The notes below the pieces were generated by a model that was given only the letters and a program-made list of their open reading frames with translations, did no database searches and had not been told where the DNA came from. A DNA stretch of 64,000 nucleotides from Alteromonadaceae bacterium Bs31 (GTDB lineage Bacteria > Pseudomonadota > Gammaproteobacteria > Pseudomonadales > Cellvibrionaceae): positions 49,716-113,715 of the forward strand of contig FXAI01000015.1 of assembly GCA_900177435.1 (NCBI GenBank), given 5' to 3'. The first letter of the stretch is position 1; every line of letters begins with the position of its first letter. This document shows, piece after piece, positions 1 through 8,665 of this stretch. The position numbers and the translations under genes are program-made.

Positions 1-384
1 TTCGAATTTCGCTACATACACCCCTACCGCGATCGTTTTATTTTTGAAGGAAAAATAAGGAACTATAGCCAAACACAGGCTTCTTTCTATTCAGACCTGT
101 TCCCCTATTTCGACGCACAAAATTTTCTCGCCAGCGATAAAGAGATGAGTGAGTTTACTAACCTCACAATCGGGCTGGGCGTGAGCTACGAATTGAAAAA
201 CACCTGGATGCCTTTCTTTGAACGCACCACTGTGAATTTCTTCTGGGACAATATGAGCTTCGACTACGCCAATTACAGCTACAAGGTGGTTGGAGAAGGC
301 CAAACCGCACCTGCCCTGGGGGAAGAGCCTTTATACAGCTTTAACGCGAATGTGATACGCTTCTTCCTATCTGCGTGGTATTAA
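1..384 (+). CDS. DUF3570 family protein, 3' end only
   Basis: The frame is open from the window edge to TAA at 382-384, giving the last 127 residues; the start lies outside the window. The fragment is rich in alternating aromatic and polar residues and ends in Trp-Tyr (FFLSAWY), as outer-membrane beta-barrel proteins often do. The segment around YSDLFPYFDAQNFLASDKE is typical of the C-terminal part of DUF3570 proteins, which sit in proteobacterial envelopes and have no firmly assigned role. That assignment is from memory of the family. A lipoprotein gene follows 128 bases downstream on the same strand and could be co-transcribed, which is how DUF3570 genes are often arranged. Confidence 0.7.
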   Translation, partial: FEFRYIHPYRDRFIFEGKIRNYSQTQASFYSDLFPYFDAQNFLASDKEMSEFTNLTIGLGVSYELKNTWMPFFERTTVNFFWDNMSFDYANYSYKVVGEGQTAPALGEEPLYSFNANVIRFFLSAWY

Positions 385-512
385 GTAGCTAGGCCGCTGT
401 AATACAGGCTCTCAGCTTGAGCAGCCTGTAAAGGCAGCCAATAAGTCGCCCGAAATAAAGCTGCTTTCCACCTAATTTCCTGAAGATTAAATAAAAAAAT
501 TAAGGAATTACT

Positions 513-1664
513 GTGAAAGTTTTCCAAGTACTGACAACAAGCTTGTTCTGCATTTCGCTGCTGTCTCTGAGCGCTTGCAAGCGAGGCTACAATGTAGACC
601 GCCCCGAGACCGACCCGACGCCTACACCACCACCGGAAGAACAAGATAAGGAATTCCATGGCGCCGGCTCAAGCTGGAATTTAAGCTTAGATGAAGACAA
701 CAACACTTTTGAGCTTGTTCGCAGCAGCAATCCTGAAGCCGACCCAAACCTGGAACTCAGCGGAGACACCACCGAACTGAGCTCCGGCTTTATAGCCTTC
801 GAAGTACGGTCCAGCAGCGATCTGCAGGTAGTAGAGCTCGGCGATACTTTTCACGGTATACGCCTTGGAGAAGAGCTCACTGTTCTTAGCCCTAATGGCG
901 CCGCACCAGACCAGCTGCTCTTCTTGAGCCGCGCCAACAACTGCCCTTCCTCAAAGGTAAGCACCAACTGGGTTTTACTGAAGTTTGCAGACACGCTGAA
1001 TACTGATGAGCACGTAGACGGCCACTATGGCCTCTTCGAGTACAGCCCTCTCGGCGAAACAGCAATCATCGAAAATTTTTACAAGCTATCCGAACCGGAG
1101 CAAGCAATAGACGGCATAAAGGTTACCGATGGCACCTGCGATAGCAGCGGTATTTTAAGCGCAGCAAACCGGCAGATTTATTTCTCTCAAGGCTCCACTG
1201 CAGTTATTGAGCTGGCACAAACAGAAGACGATATTACTAATGGCAATAGCGCTAACACCCAGTTTTTGGTGAGCCTGCAACAAAGAAGCATAAGCGCAGC
1301 AAGTGACTACGACGGCAAACACATTGGCCTGCTGAGAGATTCTGCAAAACAGGGCGGCGAGAAAGTCGACCTGGTCAAAGCCGATTGCACCAGTGGTGAG
1401 TGCAGTATCAGTTTCGTAACAGACCCGGAAAATGGCAGCGTAGAAACAGATACCTACACCTTACGCCTGCCCGATGAAGAAAAAAACATCCCCAATGCGG
1501 GCTTTGTTTTAGGCTCCCTAAGCAACAGCCAAAATGCAGCGGGCACTAGCGTCTGCACCATTAACACCGACTACGCCGGAGCGAGCAAACACTTCTTTGC
1601 CTGTGTAGGTTATTCACCCGGAGATGATGGCCAGTTTACTCATATGTTTTTGGTGAGCGAATAA
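513..1664 (+). CDS. Exported lipoprotein of unknown function
   Basis: This 383-residue protein starts at GTG, preceded by AAGGA nine bases upstream. The N-terminus is a lipoprotein signal ending LSLSAC, with the acylated Cys at residue 22, followed by a Thr/Pro-rich spacer (PTPTPPPEE) at about residues 34-42. The body is acidic and Ser/Asp/Asn-rich, probably beta-rich. Several cysteines in the middle and C-terminal parts could form disulfides. No domain was recognised. It follows the DUF3570 gene on the same strand and is closed by a strong hairpin terminator, so the two may form one unit. Outer-membrane location is inferred from the lipobox; position +2 is Lys, not Asp. Confidence 0.75.
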   Translation: MKVFQVLTTSLFCISLLSLSACKRGYNVDRPETDPTPTPPPEEQDKEFHGAGSSWNLSLDEDNNTFELVRSSNPEADPNLELSGDTTELSSGFIAFEVRSSSDLQVVELGDTFHGIRLGEELTVLSPNGAAPDQLLFLSRANNCPSSKVSTNWVLLKFADTLNTDEHVDGHYGLFEYSPLGETAIIENFYKLSEPEQAIDGIKVTDGTCDSSGILSAANRQIYFSQGSTAVIELAQTEDDITNGNSANTQFLVSLQQRSISAASDYDGKHIGLLRDSAKQGGEKVDLVKADCTSGECSISFVTDPENGSVETDTYTLRLPDEEKNIPNAGFVLGSLSNSQNAAGTSVCTINTDYAGASKHFFACVGYSPGDDGQFTHMFLVSE

Positions 1665-1695
1665 GCCAGCCTCTGACTTTTTTAAAACGAACATA

Positions 1696-1725
1696 AAAAA
1701 GCCACCTGATCATAGGTGGCTTTTT
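1696..1725. terminator. Bidirectional rho-independent terminator
   Basis: A perfect 7-bp stem (GCCACCT/AGGTGGC) with a 6-base loop is flanked by A5 on the left and T5 on the right. It therefore works for both the plus-strand lipoprotein gene and the converging minus-strand DUF1015 gene. Confidence 0.85.
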
Positions 1726-1761
1726 ATTTGCGCTGTATTTTTACCAATTACCCGGCAAAGT

Positions 1762-3069
1762 CTATTTGATCCTGCGCCCTTCCATATAAAAGCGCTTATC
1801 CTGCGCTTCGCCCATTGAAAAAGTTTTGCGCGGCAAGGCACCATCAAAAATCACTGTTTTAAACAATTCATGTTTATTCATGGCGGGCAGCAAAAAGCTG
1901 ATAACCCCGTTTTCCTGCGCCAATTGACAGGCTGTATTGTCGCCATGAATATAGTCCAAACTGGCCTCTGGAAGCCCTTCAAGGTATTCATCTAAAAATT
2001 GCTGCAGGCTGCCCGTCGCCAGTTGGTGAGCAGGGTTTGTAATTGAAATAAAGCCCCGCTTTTGCTGGTGACAAAATTCTATTAGCTGTGTTCCGTGTTC
2101 AAGCGCGGGCGCTTCACTGTGAAACTCCACCTCACTCCCCTTGTCTTGATGATAAGAGCTTAGGCCCGCAAGCAGTGCTTCACAATTAACATTAAAAACA
2201 CTTCGGTGAATAGCTTCGAATACCAGAGAATCATCGTAAAGGTTTACCAACTCCACCAGAGCGTAGCGTGCTGGGTGATCTTTAATAGTTTCAAAATCCT
2301 GTTGTGTTTTTAACTCCTCCCACAAGGCTTTTGCCGTGGCGAAGGAGTGGTTGCCATCACCCATGGCAAACAGTAGAGGCTCATGCTGATCCCCACATTG
2401 GTATTTCTGTTGAAAGGTCGCTTTATCTCTTAGCTTATGGAGTTTCTTGGCAAAGCCCTCGATGGTATCTTTGTTGTCCACTAAGGCGCCCTCAATATGT
2501 CCGCCTTTTTGCATTAGCTCGAAGTCGTAGAGGCTTTTTGTTGCATGATCAAACAGGGGCTCAATTATTTGTTTTTCCGGGTCGTCTATAAGTACCATGA
2601 TATGCGGGAACTCCAGAGGAGCATCGCGACGCACTTTGATCCGCGGTGGCAGGCGATCAACAATCGTTCCCTCTGTGGCCCGTATCAGACTCTGCACACC
2701 CTTCTCATAGCTGTAGTGCTCAAGATCCAGCGCCAAAACTACTCCCCGCCGCTCGCCGGTTGAGGTCTGTCGTTTAACCAGCACCAGGGATGCTTTGTGC
2801 TCTTCCATCTGCTCACTGGCAATACACTGCTGCATATTTTTGCTTATTGAGGCGATCAGTTGCTCGTCGTCGGCCGTATCCAAATAGGCTTCGGGAAATA
2901 TCATGTGGTAGGTAGACGCCTTGTCTTGCACCAGGGTTTCCACCTCTTGCCAGTATTTTGGCTCGGAGGAGTATTGATCGCAGGCTACCACGGCCCAATT
3001 TTCCGGCGCTATGGCCGCAGAAGGAAGAAGGAGGTCTGGTACGAGTACACCAATATTTTCAAATTTCAT
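1762..3069 (-). CDS. DUF1015 family protein
   Basis: The chosen start is the second in-frame Met (MKFENIGVLVPDLLLP), where DUF1015 proteins normally begin; the frame stays open 12 codons further upstream. The 435-residue product shows family hallmarks: the N-terminal VLVPDLLLPS strand, the ACDQYSSEPKYW segment, a mid-protein MGDGNHSFATAK motif, and a C-terminal half rich in short acidic helices. DUF1015 proteins are cytosolic; some relatives have been described as SerK-like kinases, but this branch has no proven reaction. It converges on the upstream lipoprotein gene and shares the terminator at 1696-1725. The neighbouring rarD lies 77 bases upstream on the same strand. Confidence 0.85.
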   Translation of the reverse strand: MKFENIGVLVPDLLLPSAAIAPENWAVVACDQYSSEPKYWQEVETLVQDKASTYHMIFPEAYLDTADDEQLIASISKNMQQCIASEQMEEHKASLVLVKRQTSTGERRGVVLALDLEHYSYEKGVQSLIRATEGTIVDRLPPRIKVRRDAPLEFPHIMVLIDDPEKQIIEPLFDHATKSLYDFELMQKGGHIEGALVDNKDTIEGFAKKLHKLRDKATFQQKYQCGDQHEPLLFAMGDGNHSFATAKALWEELKTQQDFETIKDHPARYALVELVNLYDDSLVFEAIHRSVFNVNCEALLAGLSSYHQDKGSEVEFHSEAPALEHGTQLIEFCHQQKRGFISITNPAHQLATGSLQQFLDEYLEGLPEASLDYIHGDNTACQLAQENGVISFLLPAMNKHELFKTVIFDGALPRKTFSMGEAQDKRFYMEGRRIK

Positions 3070-3146
3070 TGCTCTCACATTTCGCCGGGTTACAAACGGG
3101 CGCAACTATACATCATGCAGATTGCAAAAAAACTGTTGAGTATCAA

Positions 3147-4043
3147 TCAAACTATGCGCCCAACATAGGCTCTGGAAGAACGCAGCGCGTCATAGGAGTA
3201 AATTGCCAGGGCCACCCAGATACAAATAAATGTCACTGTTTTCTGCCAAATAAGTGGCTCGTGGTAAATAAATACCGCTGAAAACAGTACGATACTGGGC
3301 GCCAGGTATTGAATAAAGCCGATGGTTGAATAATTTAGACGAATCACCCCTGCGGCAAATAACATCAGAGGGATGCTTGTAACCGGGCCTGCCGCCAACA
3401 GCAGTAAAGCAAAGCTGGCACTGTCGCCAGCTAATTGAAGCGATATTTGCGTAGTAAAAAAGAAAAAATAAAGCAGAGTGGGAACAAGCAGTAAAATGGT
3501 CTCAATAAAAAGCCCTTCTATAGAACCCACCGAAACAATTTTTCTCATCAGGCCATAGAAGCCAAAGGCCAAAGCCAGCGTGAGAGAGATTATTGGCACC
3601 TTGCCCAGGGTTACAACCTGCAAAACAACGCCGGTGGCCGCCAGACCCACCGCCAACCACTGCAGTCGTCTCAGCCTTTCCCCCAGAAAGAGCAGCCCCA
3701 TTAAAACATTTACCAAAGGGTTAATGTAATAACCCAAGCTGGTTTCGATCAAATGATCGTTGTTTGAGGCCCAGATAAATACCACCCAGTTGACGGCGAT
3801 AAAAATCGAAGAAGCGGAAAGAATAAGCAGTGTTCGCGGATTGCGAAAATGCTCAACAACCAGATGGATGCGCTTACTGACAAGCAATACCAGTGCGATA
3901 AATACGGTGGACCACACCACTCGATGCACCAACAGCTCACCAGCCGAAATGGCCGCGAGCAATTTAAAATAGATAGGGATAATGCCCCAAAACGCGTAGG
4001 CAGATGTCGCAAAGAGTATTCCCTTGCCTGTTTCCTTATCCAT
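3147..4043 (-). CDS. rarD: RarD, EamA-family (DMT) inner-membrane permease
   Basis: A 298-residue, highly hydrophobic protein with about ten predicted transmembrane helices, the usual length for RarD. Family features visible are the N-terminal KGILFATSAYAFWGIIPIYFK, the IFIAVNWVVFIWA helix, a central ETSLGYYINPLVNVLMG loop and the later STIGFIQYLAPSIVLFSAV. RarD belongs to the drug/metabolite transporter superfamily; the Escherichia name comes from chloramphenicol sensitivity and the substrate is unsettled. The small lipoprotein gene at 4068-4241 lies just upstream on the same strand with a 24-base gap, so co-transcription is plausible. Confidence 0.9.
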   Translation of the reverse strand: MDKETGKGILFATSAYAFWGIIPIYFKLLAAISAGELLVHRVVWSTVFIALVLLVSKRIHLVVEHFRNPRTLLILSASSIFIAVNWVVFIWASNNDHLIETSLGYYINPLVNVLMGLLFLGERLRRLQWLAVGLAATGVVLQVVTLGKVPIISLTLALAFGFYGLMRKIVSVGSIEGLFIETILLLVPTLLYFFFFTTQISLQLAGDSASFALLLLAAGPVTSIPLMLFAAGVIRLNYSTIGFIQYLAPSIVLFSAVFIYHEPLIWQKTVTFICIWVALAIYSYDALRSSRAYVGRIV

Positions 4044-4067
4044 GGCAGTTTGCTTTAGTCCAGAGGA

Positions 4068-4241
4068 CTAGCGGATTCTGCCGGAAACAGAAATGCTCAT
4101 GCGCGTGTTGGGCCGGCTACTGCTGTGCCCACCCCAGGAACTGCCAACACTCACCCCGCCATACACGGCAGTGTTGCCGTTGCAGCCGCTTAGATAAAAG
4201 CAGGCGAGAACCAAAGTAAAAGTTAAAAGTCGTTTTAGCAT
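4068..4241 (-). CDS. Small lipoprotein, 57 residues
   Basis: The start was placed at the Met that begins MLKRLLTFTLVLACF, because a strong AGAAGGA ribosome site lies just upstream. The frame is open further upstream, but only through the 51-bp tandem repeat, which is unlikely to be coding. The product is a lipoprotein: a hydrophobic signal ending YLSGC with Cys at residue 20, then a short Gly/Ser/Arg-rich tail. No family was recognised. It sits between the VOC lipoprotein gene upstream and rarD downstream, all on the minus strand. Confidence 0.65.
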   Translation of the reverse strand: MLKRLLTFTLVLACFYLSGCNGNTAVYGGVSVGSSWGGHSSSRPNTRMSISVSGRIR

Positions 4242-4256
4242 TCTGTGTCCTTCTCT

Positions 4257-4358
4257 GTTAACCCCATGGATGGGGTGTATTCCGTTTGTTTGTCTGGAAC
4301 AAACTCGGTTAACCCCATGGATGGGGTGTATTCCGTTCGTTTGTCTGGAACAAACTCG
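4257..4358. repeat. 51-bp tandem duplication with internal palindromes
   Basis: Two head-to-tail 51-bp units (4257-4307 and 4308-4358) differ at one base (T against C at 4286/4337). Each contains the inverted repeat ACCCCAT-GG-ATGGGGT and a second one, GTTTGT-CTGGA-ACAAAC. The repeat fills nearly all of the gap between the VOC lipoprotein stop codon and the small lipoprotein start. The layout resembles REP-type dispersed palindromes. It also carries an in-frame coding echo of VCSRQTNGIHPIHGVNR twice, probably incidental. Confidence 0.9.
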
Positions 4359-4359
4359 G

Positions 4360-5247
4360 CTATTGATCCCAAGTTTGAATGACAAAGCCTGCGCCATCGG
4401 GATCACGAATAATCGCTAGCTGCCCACCAATGGGGTTTTGTTGTACGTCTAAAAGCACTTCGCCACCCAGCGCTGCGACCTTGGCCACAATGGCAGCCGG
4501 ATCTTCAACACGAATAAAACTTACCCAGGTTGGCGCTAAGCCTTGCAGAGGGTTGCTTTGCACCGCTGCGCGAGGCTGACCCTCACTGGCAAAATAATGG
4601 TAGGTCTCACCGTTCTCCAGGCGAGTATTTTCTGCGTCGTAGCCGAACAGCGCTTGATAAAAGGATTTTGCTTTTTCTGTATCTGCTGTCCACAACTCGT
4701 CCCAGAGGAAGGCACCTACCGGCGCTTTTTGCTCTGCAGGGTCTCCTTGGCTGGTTTGCAGAAGCGCAAATAAACCGCCTTGTGTATCCGCAACCACCGC
4801 GATCTCACCACGCTCACCCACGGTGGTTGGTTCTGTATAGACCACGCCACCACCGGCCTTTAACTGGCTTACCGCTGCAGTAATATTTGCCGTTGAAAAA
4901 ACGGATACCCACTGAGCGAGGTTGACATCCTTGCGAAGCTGAGTGGTATCTACCATGCCAGCAATAGCCCGCCCCTCGTGAAGAATGAGGGAATAACTAC
5001 CCGCGTGCTTGTCACCTTGATACAGCCCAATCTCTTTGAACTCCCAACCGAACAGGCCGCCATAGAATTTTTTAGCGGCTTCTGTATCACGTGCCAAAAG
5101 ATCATGCCAAATAACCCGGCCGTTATAATGCCTGCCAGTATTTTCCTGGCTGATGGCAGGCAGAGAAATCTGTAAACTGCTGCAACTGCTTAGAAGTAGT
5201 AAAAGCGCCGCCAAGCCGGAGGCAAGAATGTGTTTTTTTATACTCAC
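4360..5247 (-). CDS. Two-domain VOC (glyoxalase-fold) lipoprotein
   Basis: The start is placed at GTG 5247 because AAGGG lies eight bases upstream; an in-frame ATG at 5268 has no ribosome site. After a lipoprotein signal (LLLLLSSC) come two consecutive vicinal-oxygen-chelate domains, the first opening at RVIWHDLLARDTEAAKKFYG and the second at GAFLWDELWTADTEKAKSFY. Each has the usual beta-alpha-beta pattern and a downstream DPDGAGF or DTQGGLF strand. Such tandem VOC proteins are common, and their small-molecule substrates are mostly unknown. The lipoprotein anchor is an unusual addition and suggests a periplasmic or outer-membrane location. Confidence 0.82.
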   Translation of the reverse strand: MSIKKHILASGLAALLLLLSSCSSLQISLPAISQENTGRHYNGRVIWHDLLARDTEAAKKFYGGLFGWEFKEIGLYQGDKHAGSYSLILHEGRAIAGMVDTTQLRKDVNLAQWVSVFSTANITAAVSQLKAGGGVVYTEPTTVGERGEIAVVADTQGGLFALLQTSQGDPAEQKAPVGAFLWDELWTADTEKAKSFYQALFGYDAENTRLENGETYHYFASEGQPRAAVQSNPLQGLAPTWVSFIRVEDPAAIVAKVAALGGEVLLDVQQNPIGGQLAIIRDPDGAGFVIQTWDQ

Positions 5248-5331
5248 GAATTTTTCCCTTAAATACATCTTGGCGCGATTATGGCAGTTTAGCTAACAAC
5301 TGTCCGTGACTTTTTCCCGAGGAAAACCTTA

Positions 5332-5586
5332 GTGGCTGCATGCTGGTTTGTTTATGTTCTGCGCTGCTGTGACAATAGCCTGTATACCGGCGTGACCACA
5401 GATGTGCAGAGGCGCCTTCAGGAACATAACAGCACCAACAAAAGTGCTCGCTACACTCGCGCGCGCCAGCCAGTGAGCCTGGTGTACCAGGAAGAGCAGG
5501 CAAATCGCTCTGCTGCGTGCAAACGCGAGGCACAAATCAAAGCCCTTACGCGTGCACAAAAGCTTGAATTGATTTCAGCCCTGTAA
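5332..5586 (+). CDS. GIY-YIG domain protein (UPF0213-like)
   Basis: An 84-residue protein with a GTG start and GAGG ribosome site nine bases upstream. The whole chain is one GIY-YIG module: FVYVLRCCDNSLYTGVT carries the YVL...YTG pair, followed by the conserved DVQRRLQEHN arginine helix and a C-terminal KREAQIKALTRAQK segment. Length and layout match the YhbQ/UPF0213 group of stand-alone GIY-YIG proteins, which are presumed DNA-processing enzymes without an agreed in vivo role. It is divergent from the VOC lipoprotein gene and lies just upstream of rapA. Confidence 0.88.
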   Translation: MAACWFVYVLRCCDNSLYTGVTTDVQRRLQEHNSTNKSARYTRARQPVSLVYQEEQANRSAACKREAQIKALTRAQKLELISAL

Positions 5587-5637
5587 CCATCTTCTAAAAT
5601 CCGTACAATGGCGACCCCCAAATAGAGAGATCGAGCG

Positions 5638-8277
5638 ATGACAAGCGAGTTCGTTCCCGGCCAGCGCTGGGTAATAGATTCAGAGCCCGAGTTGGGCCTG
5701 GGCATTGTAACGGCCGTACAGGGCCGCACCATCACCCTGTTTTTTGAGCAGGCGGAAGCCGAGCGCAACTACGCCACCGCGCAAGCCCCTCTAACACGCA
5801 TTCAGTTTGCCGTGGATGATGAAATCACGCTGGCTGACGGCTCTCGCACCATTGCCCGCGCTGTGCACGAGCAGGACGGCCTAGTCTTTTACCAAACAGA
5901 TGATGGCATGGTTGCGGAAACCCAGCTGTCCTCAGAAATAAGCCTGCGCCAGCCACTGGTTGCACTCCTTACAGGCCAGCTCGACGCGCCCAAATGGTTC
6001 TACTTCCGTCGCAAGCTCGATGGCGGTATCAGCCGCACCTGGCAATCCCGTCTTGGCGGCTTGCTCGGCGTACGCGCCAATCTTATTCCTCATCAGCTCT
6101 ACGTTGCGTGGATGGCCTGCGAGCGAGAGAAAGTTCGCGTGCTGTTGGCCGATGAAGTAGGGCTTGGCAAGACCATAGAAGCCGGCATGATTCTCAGTCG
6201 TCTGCTGAAGTTTGAGCGAGTGCAACGCACCCTCATCCTGGTACCAGACGCACTGCAAGTGCAATGGCTGGTGGAGCTGGTTCGTAAGTTCTCACTTACC
6301 CCCAGCCTATACAGTGGCGAAGAACACGACTTTATCAACGGTCAGGTTCACATCGTGCCACACTCGGCGCTAGCCGCTGAAAGTGAGCGCTTGCTAACTG
6401 CCGAATTCGAACTGACCATTGTCGACGAAGCCCATCACCTGCTCCCCGCTACACCCGAGTTCCAGTGCCTGGATATGCTGTCGCAGCTTTGCGACCACCT
6501 GGTATTACTTACCGCCACGCCAGAGCAGTTGGGAGAGCAAAGTCACTTTGCCCGCCTGCGCCTGCTGGACCCGGCCAAGTTCACCAGCCTGGATGAACTG
6601 CACAGCCAGGAACAACACTATCAGCAGCTCAACCAGCAAATTCGAGAGCTACCTGCAAGCCGGGACTGGCTGCTGAATCAATACAAACTGGATAGCAGCA
6701 ACAGCGACGAGGAACTGGTAGATCAACTACTGGATGTACACGGCATGGGCCGCGTTATGTTCAGAAACGTGCGCTCGGCGATAAAGGGTTTTCCGCAACG
6801 AGTGGCCCATGCGCACCTGCTTGAAGACGACCACTGGGACACTAAATTTGAGTGGCTGGCTAATTGGATAAAACAGCAGGGCGACGAAAAAATTCTGGTG
6901 ATCTGCCACAGTATTGAACAAGTTAAAGACTGTGAAAGCTATTTATGGCAAAAACATGGCATCGATGCAGCACTGTTCCACGAAGAACAGAACCTCATTG
7001 ATAGAGACAAGGCTGCCGCCTATTTCGCCGATAAAGATCAGGGCAGTCAATTATTAATCTGTTCTGAGATTGGCAGTGAAGGTCGCAACTTTCAATTCTC
7101 TTGTCATCTGGTTTGTATGGATCTGCCAGAGCACCCTGACTTACTGGAACAACGCATCGGACGTTTGGACCGCATCGGTCAAAATCGCAACGTTAATATC
7201 CATATTCCCCAGGGCGAAAACGGCTATACGGCACAGCAATTTTTCTGGTTTCACCAGGTACTGCGCTGTATAGAAGAGCAAAACCCGGCAGCGGGGCAAG
7301 TGCATGATGAAATCTATCAGGGAGATAATGCGTTTTTCAGTGAAACAACCTTTACAGACGATTTTGTCGAACAGGCAAAGACAAAAGTAAACACACTGCA
7401 ACTGATGATTCAGGAGGGCCGCGACGCCCTGCTCGAAATGAACAGCTGCCGTCAGCCCTTTGCTGATGAACTCACCGATAAAATCAGCCTGTTTGAAAAA
7501 GAGTCCCCGTTCGAATTAGTAGAGACCGCCAGCGACCTGCTTAATTTCCACTTTGAGGGCAGCCATCAGGGTACTTACAGCCTTATTCCTTCAGACAAAA
7601 TGCTGATCCCCGCTCTGCCGGGCATTCCTCCGGAAGGCAGCGAAGTGACCTTTTCGCGAGACATCGCCAACCACCGCGAGGACCTGATTTTTCTCACCTG
7701 GGATTCACCCTTTATTAGCGGCCTGTGGGAAATGATCCACCACTCCAGCCTGGGTGTAGCCTCAGTTGCCACATTACCCAATCGACAGCTTCCCGCCGGG
7801 CACTGCCTGCTGGAAGTGTGTTTTGATTTGAGTGTGCAATCGCCACTATCGGCGCAGTGTTTACCCTTTCTTTCCGAGCACTCGGTGCGCGCCTTGGTGT
7901 TGGATATCAGTGATAAAAACCTCGCGCCACTGCTTTCCGAGCAAGCCTTACAAGATAATATTCAAGCGGTAAAAAAACACCTTGCACGAGAGGTTGTTAA
8001 TTCGCGTAAAGATGAAATCAGACTGTGGTTCAAGAAAGCCGAAGCCTTTGCCGAACAGGAAAGCAAAAAACTCAGAAAACAGGCCGCCGAGCACGCACGA
8101 CATTTCTATGAAGTGGAAACTGAGCGTCTCATAAGCTTGGCTGCCGCCATAGGCAATGAGGCGGACAAAAGCGAACTCCAGCGCATTCAGGAGCGCAGCG
8201 AGGCCATTGTAGAGGCCTTGAATTCAAGCACCCTGCTACAGCTTTCCGCCGTCAGGCTAATGGTCATTACCGATTAA
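5638..8277 (+). CDS. rapA: RapA, RNA polymerase-recycling SWI2/SNF2 ATPase
   Basis: This 879-residue protein is somewhat shorter than the roughly 968 residues of E. coli RapA but keeps its order. The N-terminal Tudor-like region opens with FVPGQRWVIDSEPELGLG. The SNF2 core has Walker A LADEVGLGKTIEAGM near residue 170 and the DEAH box VDEAHHLL near 262. Helicase-C motifs include ICSEIGSEGRNFQF and EQRIGRLDRIGQ. The C-terminal RapA-specific region includes SFELVETAS-like segments and a charged coiled coil near the end. RapA binds RNA polymerase and promotes its release from post-termination complexes. It is transcribed alone and followed by a large perfect inverted repeat. Confidence 0.96.
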   Translation: MTSEFVPGQRWVIDSEPELGLGIVTAVQGRTITLFFEQAEAERNYATAQAPLTRIQFAVDDEITLADGSRTIARAVHEQDGLVFYQTDDGMVAETQLSSEISLRQPLVALLTGQLDAPKWFYFRRKLDGGISRTWQSRLGGLLGVRANLIPHQLYVAWMACEREKVRVLLADEVGLGKTIEAGMILSRLLKFERVQRTLILVPDALQVQWLVELVRKFSLTPSLYSGEEHDFINGQVHIVPHSALAAESERLLTAEFELTIVDEAHHLLPATPEFQCLDMLSQLCDHLVLLTATPEQLGEQSHFARLRLLDPAKFTSLDELHSQEQHYQQLNQQIRELPASRDWLLNQYKLDSSNSDEELVDQLLDVHGMGRVMFRNVRSAIKGFPQRVAHAHLLEDDHWDTKFEWLANWIKQQGDEKILVICHSIEQVKDCESYLWQKHGIDAALFHEEQNLIDRDKAAAYFADKDQGSQLLICSEIGSEGRNFQFSCHLVCMDLPEHPDLLEQRIGRLDRIGQNRNVNIHIPQGENGYTAQQFFWFHQVLRCIEEQNPAAGQVHDEIYQGDNAFFSETTFTDDFVEQAKTKVNTLQLMIQEGRDALLEMNSCRQPFADELTDKISLFEKESPFELVETASDLLNFHFEGSHQGTYSLIPSDKMLIPALPGIPPEGSEVTFSRDIANHREDLIFLTWDSPFISGLWEMIHHSSLGVASVATLPNRQLPAGHCLLEVCFDLSVQSPLSAQCLPFLSEHSVRALVLDISDKNLAPLLSEQALQDNIQAVKKHLAREVVNSRKDEIRLWFKKAEAFAEQESKKLRKQAAEHARHFYEVETERLISLAAAIGNEADKSELQRIQERSEAIVEALNSSTLLQLSAVRLMVITD

Positions 8278-8282
8278 CCTCA

Positions 8283-8347
8283 ATCTCGGCGCATGCTATT
8301 AACCCGGCAACACAAAATGCTGTTGGGTTAATAGCATGCGCCGAGAT
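8283..8347. repeat. Perfect 23-bp inverted repeat after rapA
   Basis: Arms 8283-8305 and 8325-8347 are exact reverse complements (ATCTCGGCGCATGCTATTAACCC and its complement), separated by a 19-base loop. It begins 5 bases after the rapA stop codon. No T-run follows, so it is not a canonical intrinsic terminator; it could be an mRNA-stabilising stem, a binding site or the footprint of a small element. Confidence 0.9.
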
Positions 8348-8375
8348 CAGGTTCACAAAGGGAACAAATAAGGCT

Positions 8376-8413
8376 AAAAAAGCATCGGTCCAACAGGATT
8401 TTCATGCTTTTTT
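8376..8413. terminator. Hairpin with A/T-rich arms, possible terminator
   Basis: A 10-bp perfect stem (AAAAAAGCAT/ATGCTTTTTT) surrounds an 18-base loop, and the right arm supplies a T6 tract. It probably terminates rapA transcription after the long inverted repeat. The remaining stretch to 8665 shows no gene; its last part carries the mannanase leader, with an AGGAGAGAG ribosome site just before the start. Confidence 0.6.
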
Positions 8414-8665
8414 CTCATTGTGGTTACAAGGTACGGCAGGTACTTTGCTGTAACAGATTACAGAGTGCCAAACAGAATAATAAAGATTGCAAAGGAACCC
8501 CCGATTAAGCGCGCTTAGCCTTATTGCCAGATTCCCCATTGCAGCTTTCCTTCCTCTGAATCAAGTAAACGCTCCTTCGTCCGCGCTGCAAGCTGTATCA
8601 AGCCAGCATAGATCACTTAACAATAAAGAATTCGCTCAGCACCATTACAATCAGGAGAGAGAATA

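Noticed and set aside
4257..4358. Tandem repeat as a mini CRISPR array
   Set aside because: The units are directly adjacent with no spacers, and contain palindromes of another kind.
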